A stretch of 64,000 nt of DNA from Methanobrevibacter sp. (GTDB taxonomy: Archaea > Methanobacteriota > Methanobacteria > Methanobacteriales > Methanobacteriaceae), in assembly GCA_022775905.1 (NCBI GenBank), contig JALFJX010000027.1, positions 38,654 to 102,653 on the forward strand. The letters are read 5' to 3'. The number at the start of each line of letters is the position of its first letter. The stretch's first letter is position 1. Below, piece after piece: positions 43,516 through 51,647 of this stretch. The notes under the pieces are model-generated. The model searched no databases. It was not told the origin of the DNA and worked only from the letters and a program-made list of their open reading frames with translations. Both the position numbers and the translations under genes were made by a program.

Positions 43516-43704
43516 TTATCTGTTTCTGTTTTTAGTTGCAGATTTATCTAAAGTAGATTGAATTTCGTCAATTCTTTCAACAACGACTTTAATTGCTTGT
43601 TCACCTTGACGAGTAGGGTTAATACCTTGTTCAACAAGTAATGCATCCCTAATATCTCTTAATCTATCAATTGAATCAATTTTCATAATTGTACTATAAA
43701 ACAT
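43516..43704 (-). CDS. Small helical protein, unknown
   Basis: A 62-residue protein: [20 protein letters not shown], then [21 protein letters not shown], predicted as two or three amphipathic helices. GGAGG is 7 bases upstream of the ATG at 43704, so it is likely real. It is coupled to the very basic 92-residue protein, and together they may form a small complex. No family recognised. Confidence 0.62.
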   Translation of the reverse strand: MFYSTIMKIDSIDRLRDIRDALLVEQGINPTRQGEQAIKVVVERIDEIQSTLDKSATKNRNR

Positions 43705-43782
43705 AGGATTTCCTCCAATTCTAATAATAGTTATGAATTACATGATAAAAATATTTTATGTTTGAAAATAAAAATTATAATT

Positions 43783-44664
43783 ATGTTCACAATACAAAAA
43801 GTTATTTATCTAGCAGGAGGATGCTTTTGGGGTGTTGAAGCATTTATTTCCAGATTAAAAGGAGTGAATCAAACAGAGGTAGGATATGCCAACGGTATGG
43901 ACTTAGCACCAACTTATGAAAAGGTTTGCTCTGGAAAAACAGGGCATGCCGAAACTGTAAAAGTAACATACAATCCAGAAATAATATCCCTAGAGGAAAT
44001 TTTAGAAAATTTCTATAACATAATTGATCCCTTCACCAAAAATCGTCAAGGTGCAGATATAGGAACCCAATATCGTACAGGAATCTATTGGCAGGAACAT
44101 TTTCAAAAAGAGATTGTTATCAATTTTTTAAAAACAAAACAAAAAGAGACAAACAAAAGAATTGCAATTGAGAAATCACAGATCCTTTGTTTTTATCCTG
44201 CTGAAGAGTATCATCAAAAATATCTTGAAAAAAATCCACATGGATACTGCCATGTTGATTTAAATTTAATAGAGGATAAAGAATTTGACCACCTAACTAA
44301 AAAAGAGTATGAAATAACACAGCTTGCTATGACAGAACCACCATACAGTGGTAAATATGATAACTTTTTTGAAGAAGGTGTATATGTAGATGTAGTAAAT
44401 GGAGAAGTTCTCTTTTCTTCAGAAGATAAATTTGACTCAGGATGCGGTTGGCCAGCATTTTCAAAACCAATATCTGATGAAGTAATTACAAAAAATAGAG
44501 ACTTTTCATATGGAACAACACGCATTGAAGTTAGAAGTGCAAAATCAAACTCCCATTTAGGTCATTTATTTCATGATGGTCCCGGAGGGTCTCCAAGATA
44601 CTGTATAAATTCCTCTGCATTGAAATTTATACCAAAAAATAAACTATTTAATGATAAAAAATAA
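43783..44664 (+). CDS. msrAB: Bifunctional peptide methionine sulfoxide reductase MsrA/MsrB
   Basis: A fusion of about 293 residues. Msr[21 protein letters not shown] with the catalytic Cys in [19 protein letters not shown], and [18 protein letters not shown] near its end. Msr[42 protein letters not shown] and RYCINSSAL with the catalytic Cys. The MsrB zinc-binding CxxC pairs are absent, which is normal for one subclass. It repairs oxidised methionine in proteins, both S and R forms. The start was put at the ATG at 43783, since a TTG 21 bases upstream has no ribosome site. Confidence 0.95.
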   Translation: MFTIQKVIYLAGGCFWGVEAFISRLKGVNQTEVGYANGMDLAPTYEKVCSGKTGHAETVKVTYNPEIISLEEILENFYNIIDPFTKNRQGADIGTQYRTGIYWQEHFQKEIVINFLKTKQKETNKRIAIEKSQILCFYPAEEYHQKYLEKNPHGYCHVDLNLIEDKEFDHLTKKEYEITQLAMTEPPYSGKYDNFFEEGVYVDVVNGEVLFSSEDKFDSGCGWPAFSKPISDEVITKNRDFSYGTTRIEVRSAKSNSHLGHLFHDGPGGSPRYCINSSALKFIPKNKLFNDKK

Positions 44665-44676
44665 AAATATGATACA

Positions 44677-45072
44677 ATGAAATTAGAAGAAATTAAACAT
44701 CCTGAGTTAAAAAATCATATCAATATGATTTATATGCATGGTGAAAACCAAAATCAAAAAGCTATTGATAAAACTGAAGCTGAAATCAAAGAATATATTC
44801 AAAATAAAGAATTTATAATATCTGTTGAAGATGAAAAACCACTAAAAATTCCTTATGCTAATGATGGTGAATATTTAGTTCCTATTTTCACTGATGAGAA
44901 AGAGTATCTCATCGCAATGGATTATTTTTCATTAAATGATATGTCTGAAAATAATGAATATATAATAGAAAAATTAGATTATTTTAAAAAATTAAAAGAA
45001 GACCCTAATTTCTTAGGGTATATCGTAAATATAGCAAGAGTAAGTTATATTATTAACTCTACTCTTTTGTAA
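44677..45072 (+). CDS. SseB-like protein, fourth paralogue
   Basis: A 131-residue protein with the same core as the cluster at 27209-28422: KEFIISVEDEKPLKIPYAND, then EYLVPIFTDEKEYLIAMDYF, and FLGYIVNIARVSYII. It lacks membrane or catalytic motifs. It starts 12 bp after msrAB, so it may be co-transcribed with it. Its end overlaps the convergent Mrp gene by 14 bases (45059-45072), so the two 3' ends share DNA. Confidence 0.68.
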   Translation: MKLEEIKHPELKNHINMIYMHGENQNQKAIDKTEAEIKEYIQNKEFIISVEDEKPLKIPYANDGEYLVPIFTDEKEYLIAMDYFSLNDMSENNEYIIEKLDYFKKLKEDPNFLGYIVNIARVSYIINSTLL

Positions 45073-46039
45073 ACTCTTTTTGAATATCTTTGACGATTTC
45101 AACAAATCTTTTTGAAACTTCGTCATCAGGATCAATTACAGAAATTGCTCCTTCTTTATTTGGTGCATCAGAAACTTTTTCTTCAATAGGTAAGTCACCT
45201 AAGTAAGTAATTTCCATTTCTTCTGCAAATGCTTCTCCATTGCCTTTACCGAAAATGTGTAATTTTTCGTCACAGTGTGGGCACATGTAGTATGCCATGT
45301 TTTCAATAAGACCAATGTTTTTGATATTCATCATTTCAACCATTTTTACACATTTTAAAACATCTTCTTGAGATACAACGTTAGGAGTGGTTACCATAAT
45401 AACTGCATCTGCATCAGGAATAGTTTGTAAAACTGTTAATGGTTCATCTCCAGTTCCAGGTGGGTTATCAATGATTAAATAATCAAGTGATCCCCAATGT
45501 GCATCAGAGATTAATTGTTTAATAGCACCGGTTTTTTGAGGTCCTCTCCATATGATTGGTCTGTCAATACCATCCAATAAAAATGCCATAGACATTACTT
45601 TAAGACCACTTGGAGTTTGTACAGGAAACATGGAATGTTTGTATTCTTCTTTTTTAGCTTCGATGAATGCTAATTTTTCTTCATCATTTGCAAAGTTTTC
45701 TTTTTCCATTCCGGATTCTGTGATTTCCTTAAATACATTGAATTGGTAATCTTGGAATTGTTCACCGTATAAATCCACACCTAACATTTTAGGTATGTTT
45801 GGACCGTGAATATCAGCATCCAATATACCGGTTTTGAATCCTAATTTTTGTAAGGTTTCAGCAATGTTTGCTGCAACAGTAGATTTTCCTACCCCACCTT
45901 TTCCACTCATAACAACAATTTTATGTTTGATTTGGCCTAAGTTTTTAGCAAGTCTTAAATCTTGTTCTATCATTTGTCTTTGTTGTTCTGGGGTCATTTG
46001 GCCTCCGTGACCGTGATGACCGTGTCCGTGTCCAGCCAT
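45059..46039 (-). CDS. Mrp/NBP35-type ATP-binding Fe-S carrier (ApbC-like)
   Basis: A 326-residue P-loop ATPase: VVMSGKGGVGKSTVAANIAE (deviant Walker A), GILDADIHGPNIPKMLG, RPIIWRGPQKTGAI, YLIIDNPPGTGDEPLTV and MCPHCDEK, the CxxC that binds a bridging 4Fe-4S cluster between two subunits. It transfers Fe-S clusters to apo-proteins in the cytoplasm. The N-terminus is unusual: HGHGHHGHGG, a His/Gly-rich tail that may hold metal ions. Next upstream on the strand is the NADH-oxidase-like gene, 23 bp away. Confidence 0.93.
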   Translation of the reverse strand: MAGHGHGHHGHGGQMTPEQQRQMIEQDLRLAKNLGQIKHKIVVMSGKGGVGKSTVAANIAETLQKLGFKTGILDADIHGPNIPKMLGVDLYGEQFQDYQFNVFKEITESGMEKENFANDEEKLAFIEAKKEEYKHSMFPVQTPSGLKVMSMAFLLDGIDRPIIWRGPQKTGAIKQLISDAHWGSLDYLIIDNPPGTGDEPLTVLQTIPDADAVIMVTTPNVVSQEDVLKCVKMVEMMNIKNIGLIENMAYYMCPHCDEKLHIFGKGNGEAFAEEMEITYLGDLPIEEKVSDAPNKEGAISVIDPDDEVSKRFVEIVKDIQKEFTKE

Positions 46040-46062
46040 TTTATATCATCTCCAATTATAAT

Positions 46063-47394
46063 TTAGTGAAATTTTTTACTTACTTCTTCTACAGCAAGGA
46101 TTAATGGATCAGTAACCATTGAAACTGGTGGTGCATAAGCAAATTCCATATTACTTAAATCAAAGCAGGTTAAACCTTCAGTAATAGCTAAAGTCATAGT
46201 ATCAATTCTTTCAGCTACTCTTTCTTCTGCTATGATTTGACAACCAATAATAGTTCCATTTCCATCACAAATAACTTTAATATCCATTGGTTTAGCATTT
46301 GGATAGTAACGAGCTCTTGTGAGTGCTTGTACTTTCTGTACAACAGGTCTAATTCTGTTTTGTTGTGCGAAACTGGTTGTGTATCCAACTGCACCGAATT
46401 CCAATTTACCAACTTTGGAAACCATTGAGTTTAAAACAGGATTAAATTTAGATTTTTTATCACAAATTGTGCGAGCTAAAGTTTTTGCTTCACGTACAGC
46501 AGTAGTACCTAATTGGGAAATTGTGTTTGATCCTAAAATCAAGTCTTTAGATTCAACACAGTCACCAACAGCATATACATCTTCTACTGAAGTTTCCATT
46601 CTATCATTTACAAGAATAGCCCATCTTCCGATTTCACAACCTGCCATTTTAGCTAATTCTAATTCAGCTCTAACACCAGTTGCCATGATAACCATGTCTG
46701 CATCGTATAAGTCTTCATCTCCAAAGCATGCTTTTTCAACTTTACCATCACCAAGTAATTTGGTAATTGGTTTACCTAATACAACTTGAATTCCTTCAAT
46801 TTCAAGGTATTCAACTAAAATATCAGACATGTCCTTATCAAGAGATCTAGGGACAATTTGAGGTAACATTTCACTTAAGATAACATTTAAACCTTGTTGT
46901 TTAAGTGCAAATGCAATTTCAATACCAATCAAACCAGCACCAGTAACAATTGCACTTTTTGCATCTTTAATTGCTTCCTGTACTCTCATACCATCGTCAA
47001 TGTTACGGATTCTGAATACACCATCCAAATCAACACCTTGCATTGGTGGGATAAATGGATTACCACCAGTTGCAAGAACCAATTTATCATAATCTAAGAC
47101 GGTTTCTTCACCATCTTTTTGGTAAGTAACAGTTTTAACTTTAGAATCAACAGCAGTAACTTCTGCTTCAACAATAACATCAATATTTTTATTTTTATAA
47201 TCATCAGGAGTTCTCATTACAATATCATCAAAAGATTCGATTGCACCAGACAATACGTAAGGAATAGCACATGGAGAATATGCTACTTTATTATCTCTTG
47301 TAATTACTGTAATTTCAATATCCTTATCAAGTTTACGAATATTTGAAGCTGTGGACATACCTCCAGCTCCTCCGCCTACAATAACAACTTTCAT
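46063..47394 (-). CDS. NADH oxidase/CoA-disulfide reductase-like flavoprotein
   Basis: A 443-residue FAD flavoprotein: VVIVGGGAGGMSTASNIRKL, then the single active-site Cys in VAYSPCAIPYVLSG (about residue 42), AIVTGAGLIGIEIAFALKQQ for NAD(P)H and DVYAVGDCVES for FAD. One redox Cys is typical of NADH oxidases, CoA-disulfide reductases and persulfide reductases. In a strict anaerobe this is likely oxygen or sulfur stress defence. The exact substrate is uncertain. It lies upstream of Mrp on the same strand. Confidence 0.88.
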   Translation of the reverse strand: MKVVIVGGGAGGMSTASNIRKLDKDIEITVITRDNKVAYSPCAIPYVLSGAIESFDDIVMRTPDDYKNKNIDVIVEAEVTAVDSKVKTVTYQKDGEETVLDYDKLVLATGGNPFIPPMQGVDLDGVFRIRNIDDGMRVQEAIKDAKSAIVTGAGLIGIEIAFALKQQGLNVILSEMLPQIVPRSLDKDMSDILVEYLEIEGIQVVLGKPITKLLGDGKVEKACFGDEDLYDADMVIMATGVRAELELAKMAGCEIGRWAILVNDRMETSVEDVYAVGDCVESKDLILGSNTISQLGTTAVREAKTLARTICDKKSKFNPVLNSMVSKVGKLEFGAVGYTTSFAQQNRIRPVVQKVQALTRARYYPNAKPMDIKVICDGNGTIIGCQIIAEERVAERIDTMTLAITEGLTCFDLSNMEFAYAPPVSMVTDPLILAVEEVSKKFH

Positions 47395-47468
47395 TTTATC
47401 AAAACCACATATGATTTATACAGTATAATATATATAATTGAATAATATAAAAAGATTAAGGTTATACA

Positions 47469-48092
47469 ATGAAAGAAATTGAATTTAATTTAGATGAAAA
47501 TCCATTTATTAATTTTTTATCCGCAAGATATGCAATGAATGCCAGAATAAACGTTGAAAAATTGTGGAATTGGTGTCATGAAAATGATAAATCCTTTTTT
47601 GTTATGAGTCTCGGCTGTCTGATGAATTCTGTAAACTCTGTACCAGAACTTAAAAGAAGAATAATTGATGGAAAGGTTATTGAACATGATTCTCTTGATG
47701 GAGTAAGTCCAATAATGGATGAAGGAAATAAGATCTATAGAGAAATGAGAGTCAAAACACCACAGGAATTTACTGATATACTAGAATGGCATGATTATGT
47801 AAAAAACCTATCAGGAAAGATATTAAGTGGAAAAGAAGAAGGGTTCACTATTGAAATGGAAAGAAGAGATTTTGAAAATATAGCAAACTTCTCATGCATT
47901 CCTTGGGTTGACTTTGATATGATTACAAACTGTGCTGTAAATGGTCAGGCAATACAACCTTTGATAACTTGGGGAAAAGTTAACGAAAAATATGAAATGA
48001 GCATATCAATTACTGTAAGCCATATTTTTGTTAATGGACGTGAACTTGGATATTTCTATGAAAATGCTCAAAAAGAATTTAATAAATTCTAA
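47469..48092 (+). CDS. Chloramphenicol acetyltransferase-like protein with altered catalytic motif
   Basis: A 207-residue protein of the CAT fold: FINFLSARYAMNARINVEKL, FVMSLGCLMNSVNSVPELKR, SCIPWVDFDMITN and SHIFVNGRELGYFYENAQKE. The catalytic motif HHxxxDG is changed. The His in SHIFVNG is present, but the second His position is Ser and Asp is Asn. Many CAT-like proteins in archaea and gut bacteria have no proven drug acetylation, and this one may act on another acceptor or be inactive. Intact length. Confidence 0.8.
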   Translation: MKEIEFNLDENPFINFLSARYAMNARINVEKLWNWCHENDKSFFVMSLGCLMNSVNSVPELKRRIIDGKVIEHDSLDGVSPIMDEGNKIYREMRVKTPQEFTDILEWHDYVKNLSGKILSGKEEGFTIEMERRDFENIANFSCIPWVDFDMITNCAVNGQAIQPLITWGKVNEKYEMSISITVSHIFVNGRELGYFYENAQKEFNKF

Positions 48093-48097
48093 TACTT

Positions 48098-48352
48098 CTA
48101 TTTTTTTATATTGTCCAAATATTCATGCGCCAAAATATCTTTTAAAACCAACATTGCGTCTTCTTGTGAATAATCATAATTATCCTGCAATTCATCAAGC
48201 ATTTGTCTGATTCTTTTTGCATATGATTCAATATCCACTTCCTTTTGATATTTAGTTAATATTGGATATTTACTGCTCCAAACTTCAGTCCAATCAACAT
48301 CTTTTTGATTTTCATCAGTTACATCATTAATTATTTTAGTAATTTTATCCAT
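48098..48352 (-). CDS. Small helical protein, unknown
   Basis: An 84-residue acidic helical protein: ITKIINDVTDENQKDVDWTE, then YAKRIRQMLDELQDNYDYSQ and EDAMLVLKDILAHEYLD. The ATG at 48350-48352 has AGGTG just upstream, better placed than the in-frame GTG two codons earlier. Family not recognised. It lies 8 bp after the MutH-like gene on the same strand, so the two are probably co-transcribed. Confidence 0.6.
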   Translation of the reverse strand: MDKITKIINDVTDENQKDVDWTEVWSSKYPILTKYQKEVDIESYAKRIRQMLDELQDNYDYSQEDAMLVLKDILAHEYLDNIKK

Positions 48353-48360
48353 AATCACAC

Positions 48361-48846
48361 CTAAATTCTACACTTAAAATCCATTTCATCAATAATTTTT
48401 TGCAAATATTTCTTTTTCAAGACGAATTCCCTTCTATTAACCAATCTATCAGAATTTGGTTGAGAAACTTTTTCATTTAATCGCGAAGCGCCCAAATATT
48501 GAGTATCCCCTTCAGTCAATTTATGCAATTCATCTGAATCAATGGCTTTTTTAATATAGTAATAATCATTAAACAATACATCAAAGTCATTGCTTAGATA
48601 ATAGAATTCCAAATCTGTTATAATCCCATCTTTATACCAGATGATTAAAATTGATTCATATTTAAATAATTCAGAAAAAGAAATCAAATTAAAATAGTCA
48701 ATATCGGCAAGTTTAAATTTAGATGCAGGATATCTTTTGCCACAATGTTTAGTATAATACTCCAAAGGAGCTATAAAAAAAGAAAATGAATCATTTAAAG
48801 GAATATCAGAAATATTTTTACCCAATAATTCCTCAAATGAATTCAT
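48361..48846 (-). CDS. MutH/Sau3AI-like protein lacking the catalytic core
   Basis: A 161-residue protein. The C-terminal two thirds follow MutH/Sau3AI endonucleases: IDYFNLISFSELFKYESILI, SDELHKLTEGDTQYLGASRL, then SQPNSDRLVNRREFVLKKKYLQ (quoted to K). In these enzymes ExxEGxTxYLGAC and RAFSLK bind DNA. The N-terminus keeps FEELLGKNISDI, like the first helix, but the segment with the D...ExK nuclease triad is missing. It may be a shortened gene product, a DNA-binding remnant or a regulator. Co-oriented with a small unknown gene and npdG (9 bp gap). Confidence 0.55.
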   Translation of the reverse strand: MNSFEELLGKNISDIPLNDSFSFFIAPLEYYTKHCGKRYPASKFKLADIDYFNLISFSELFKYESILIIWYKDGIITDLEFYYLSNDFDVLFNDYYYIKKAIDSDELHKLTEGDTQYLGASRLNEKVSQPNSDRLVNRREFVLKKKYLQKIIDEMDFKCRI

Positions 48847-48855
48847 ATTAACCAG

Positions 48856-49542
48856 TTATTCTTTATCGAGTGCAGGAATTCCGGTAATTCTTAAACCACC
48901 ATAGTGGGATTTGTATTTGATATTTAATCCTATTAACAATGGAGTTATTTTTTCGATAATTCTTGCTTTTTCTAAAATACCACAATCAACTGTTTTGATT
49001 CCAGGTATTTTATCGATGATTTCAGCTGCAATTACTTTAGACTCATTATCGTCACCTGCAATTAAGCAGTCACATTCAATGTCTTCAGGGATGTTTGCAA
49101 GGTGAGAGTTTGAGATGTTACAGAATGCACAGATTACTTTTGCACCAGTTCCTTCTAAAATGGAGGCAGTTCTTTCAGCAGCAGATCCTTCCATCAAATC
49201 AATAAATCTGGATGGTTTTCCACCAATAGCTGTTTCAAGAGGTACAGTTGCATCCATGACAATTTTATCTTTACAGAATTCTTTGATTCCTTCAATAGTA
49301 GGTTTTTGAGCAACTAATGGGACGGTGATAATTAATACATTGCCTGCTTTTGCAGCATCTTCATTTGCCATACCAGTCATGTTTAAGTCATAATCAGCCA
49401 ATTCTTCTTTAGTATTTGCAACTATATCTAATGCTTTTTCTTCTTTTCTGGAACCAACGATAACTTCAACGCCTTCAATTGCTAATCTTTTAGCAATTCC
49501 AAGTCCCTGAGGTCCAGTTCCTCCAATTATACTAACAATCAT
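48856..49542 (-). CDS. npdG: NADPH-dependent F420 reductase
   Basis: A 228-residue F420H2:NADP oxidoreductase: VSIIGGTGPQGLGIAKRLA binds NADP, GSRKEEKALD holds residues for the 2'-phosphate, and NVLIITVPLVAQKP, DATVPLE, and AFCNISNSHLANI line the F420 site. It transfers hydride between reduced F420 and NADP to supply NADPH for biosynthesis. The full length and all motifs are present. A GGTGAT site precedes the ATG. The DUF2284 gene upstream is 8 bp away. Confidence 0.95.
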   Translation of the reverse strand: MIVSIIGGTGPQGLGIAKRLAIEGVEVIVGSRKEEKALDIVANTKEELADYDLNMTGMANEDAAKAGNVLIITVPLVAQKPTIEGIKEFCKDKIVMDATVPLETAIGGKPSRFIDLMEGSAAERTASILEGTGAKVICAFCNISNSHLANIPEDIECDCLIAGDDNESKVIAAEIIDKIPGIKTVDCGILEKARIIEKITPLLIGLNIKYKSHYGGLRITGIPALDKE

Positions 49543-49550
49543 ATTATCAC

Positions 49551-50102
49551 CTATTTTTTATCATAAAGTAATCCACCAACAAATATTAAATATTCAGGTA
49601 GCTTACCATCATGAGCATAAAGTATTTTATACCCAAATAAGTCTTCAATAGTTTTATCTACATCAGCACCTAATCCTTCAATTGCATATCTCATTTTTAC
49701 AGGCATTTTACAAGGCATTCCAAATTCCCTTGTACATCTCATACAAAGATTACATTTACCCATATACAAACCTAGAGCATCTTCATTTTCAAGCACATAA
49801 ATGTCATTCATTAATCTGCCTTTTACACGTTCAAATCTTTTTAAAATAAACTCCAATTCTTGCTCTTCAAAAGTATGATCAAGTTCTTCTTGGGAAAATT
49901 CAATTTTAAAAGCAATAATCTTAAGTTTGTTATATGATTTCCAGAATTCATCTACATCAAAGTCATATGGAGGATAATTCCAGTTATATCCTACTTTCTC
50001 CTGTTCATCAATGCAGAGTTTTGAAAATTTTTCAAAATCAACATACTTCTCAAAGTATTCATCGACATCAACATCTGCAGTCAACTTTATAATCTCAGAC
50101 AT
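49551..50102 (-). CDS. DUF2284 metal-binding protein
   Basis: A 183-residue protein of the DUF2284 type. It has a Pro/Tyr-rich NWNYPPYDFDVDEFWKSYNK and a cysteine set KCNLCMRCTREFGMPCKMPV, which likely binds an Fe-S cluster or zinc. The aromatic FGYKILYAHDGKLPEYLIF end is conserved. Function not known. It precedes npdG with 8 bp between them, which suggests a two-gene operon. Confidence 0.82.
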   Translation of the reverse strand: MSEIIKLTADVDVDEYFEKYVDFEKFSKLCIDEQEKVGYNWNYPPYDFDVDEFWKSYNKLKIIAFKIEFSQEELDHTFEEQELEFILKRFERVKGRLMNDIYVLENEDALGLYMGKCNLCMRCTREFGMPCKMPVKMRYAIEGLGADVDKTIEDLFGYKILYAHDGKLPEYLIFVGGLLYDKK

Positions 50103-50275
50103 GATTAATAATATGAAAAAAATATATTATAAAAGTTTCTAATTTATTTATATTGAAACTTTATTTTTGTTCAAATAAATTCAAATAAAGTCTAAAAAAA
50201 TAAGTAAAATAACATTTTTTGTAAAAAATATATATACAAAAAAATAGAATGATAAAAATTATAAAAAAGTAGAGA

Positions 50276-51643
50276 TTAATTAAAATAATCCCTGTGTTTT
50301 CTTAAATAGTAATTAACATATATGTATCCAATAACAGAACCGACAGCCATTCCACAAACAATACCTGCGTAAATTCCAACATCTAACATGTGGAAACCAA
50401 ATGCAAACAATGCTGCAAATAGTATTTCCAGAATAAATGATCTTAAAACTGTTAATAATAATGACAATCCGCCTTTACCCATTGATTGGAATATGTTTCC
50501 TGCAAGTACACCCAAAGGCATAAGCAACAAGAAGAAACTTAATATACGTAATGCCTCAACAAGTCTTGGCCCTAAAACTGAACTGTCTGCGGAATATGAG
50601 AATATAAATGATAAAGGTTCTGCAAATATAAACAAACATGCACAGATAATAGTTGATGCAATCAACCCTAATTTAGCACCATAAGTAAGTGCAGTTTTTA
50701 GATTTTCATAGTTTTTAGCACCATAAGCTGCACCACCTACAGTCAGTGCTGCAATACCAATACCTAATGATGGAGATATTCCCAAAGCAATCAATCTCCA
50801 TGTAGCAGTATATGCTGCAACTGCGATTGTACCAGACAATAAAGTCAACCAGTAGTTCATTAATATTGAAACAAAAGATATAATGAACTGTTCCAAACTG
50901 GCAGGAATACCTACAATCAAAATATCCTTATATATGGTTAGATTGGTCTTATATTCACTCATTTTCACTTCTAAAAAGCTATCCCTTTTTACAAACATCC
51001 AATATATCATCAAAAGCATTGGAATTGTTCCGGCAATAACAGTAGCAAGTGCTGCTCCTGCAACACCCCAATTGAGTACATAAATGAAAATAGGATCTAA
51101 AATCATATTTATGATACCGGTAAACATTAATGGATATGATGCACGTTTGATTTCACCCTGTGATCTGAATATAGCAGACATCATTGCAGGCAAAAATATT
51201 GAAAATATACCTAAAATAACAATACTACCATATGCCATTGATGCATCAATAACATCTCCTGCACCAATCATCAATAACAATGGTTTTAATATTATCAAAA
51301 TAACGATTGTTGCAATGATAGTTACAATAATACTTAGCATTATGGAATGAATTGCACTGTTTCCAGCACCATGATAATCCTCAGCACCAATACACCTTGC
51401 AATTAGACTATTTGAACCAGCACCCAAACCGTTTGCAAGCCCAACCATCGCTAAAAACAATGGAGTCATGAATCCAACAGCAGCAAGAGGTCCAGGACCT
51501 AAACCTGAAACCCAAATACCATCAATAATATTGTTAAGCATTAAAAATAAGTTACTTATAATGATAGGTAATGCTAACTTATTAATTGCCTTTTTTGGAT
51601 GGTTTACAATTAAATCAATATCTTCAGTTTTGTTATCGTTCAT
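50276..51643 (-). CDS. MATE-family multidrug/Na+ efflux transporter
   Basis: A 455-residue, 12-TM MATE protein made of two similar halves: LALPIIISNLFLMLNNIIDG, AAVGFMTPLFLAMVGLANGL, GAGSNSLIARCIGAED, and in half two GIPASLEQFIISFVSILMNY. It exports organic cations or flavin-like compounds with Na+ or H+. The start codon is 4 bp from the stop of the cca gene, so it belongs to the 55507-50276 operon. The substrate is unknown. Confidence 0.92.
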   Translation of the reverse strand: MNDNKTEDIDLIVNHPKKAINKLALPIIISNLFLMLNNIIDGIWVSGLGPGPLAAVGFMTPLFLAMVGLANGLGAGSNSLIARCIGAEDYHGAGNSAIHSIMLSIIVTIIATIVILIILKPLLLMIGAGDVIDASMAYGSIVILGIFSIFLPAMMSAIFRSQGEIKRASYPLMFTGIINMILDPIFIYVLNWGVAGAALATVIAGTIPMLLMIYWMFVKRDSFLEVKMSEYKTNLTIYKDILIVGIPASLEQFIISFVSILMNYWLTLLSGTIAVAAYTATWRLIALGISPSLGIGIAALTVGGAAYGAKNYENLKTALTYGAKLGLIASTIICACLFIFAEPLSFIFSYSADSSVLGPRLVEALRILSFFLLLMPLGVLAGNIFQSMGKGGLSLLLTVLRSFILEILFAALFAFGFHMLDVGIYAGIVCGMAVGSVIGYIYVNYYLRKHRDYFN

Positions 51644-51647
51644 AGAA

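Noticed and set aside
47469..48092. Functional chloramphenicol resistance gene
   Set aside because: The catalytic HHxxxDG motif is altered (Asp to Asn, first His missing), so activity cannot be claimed.
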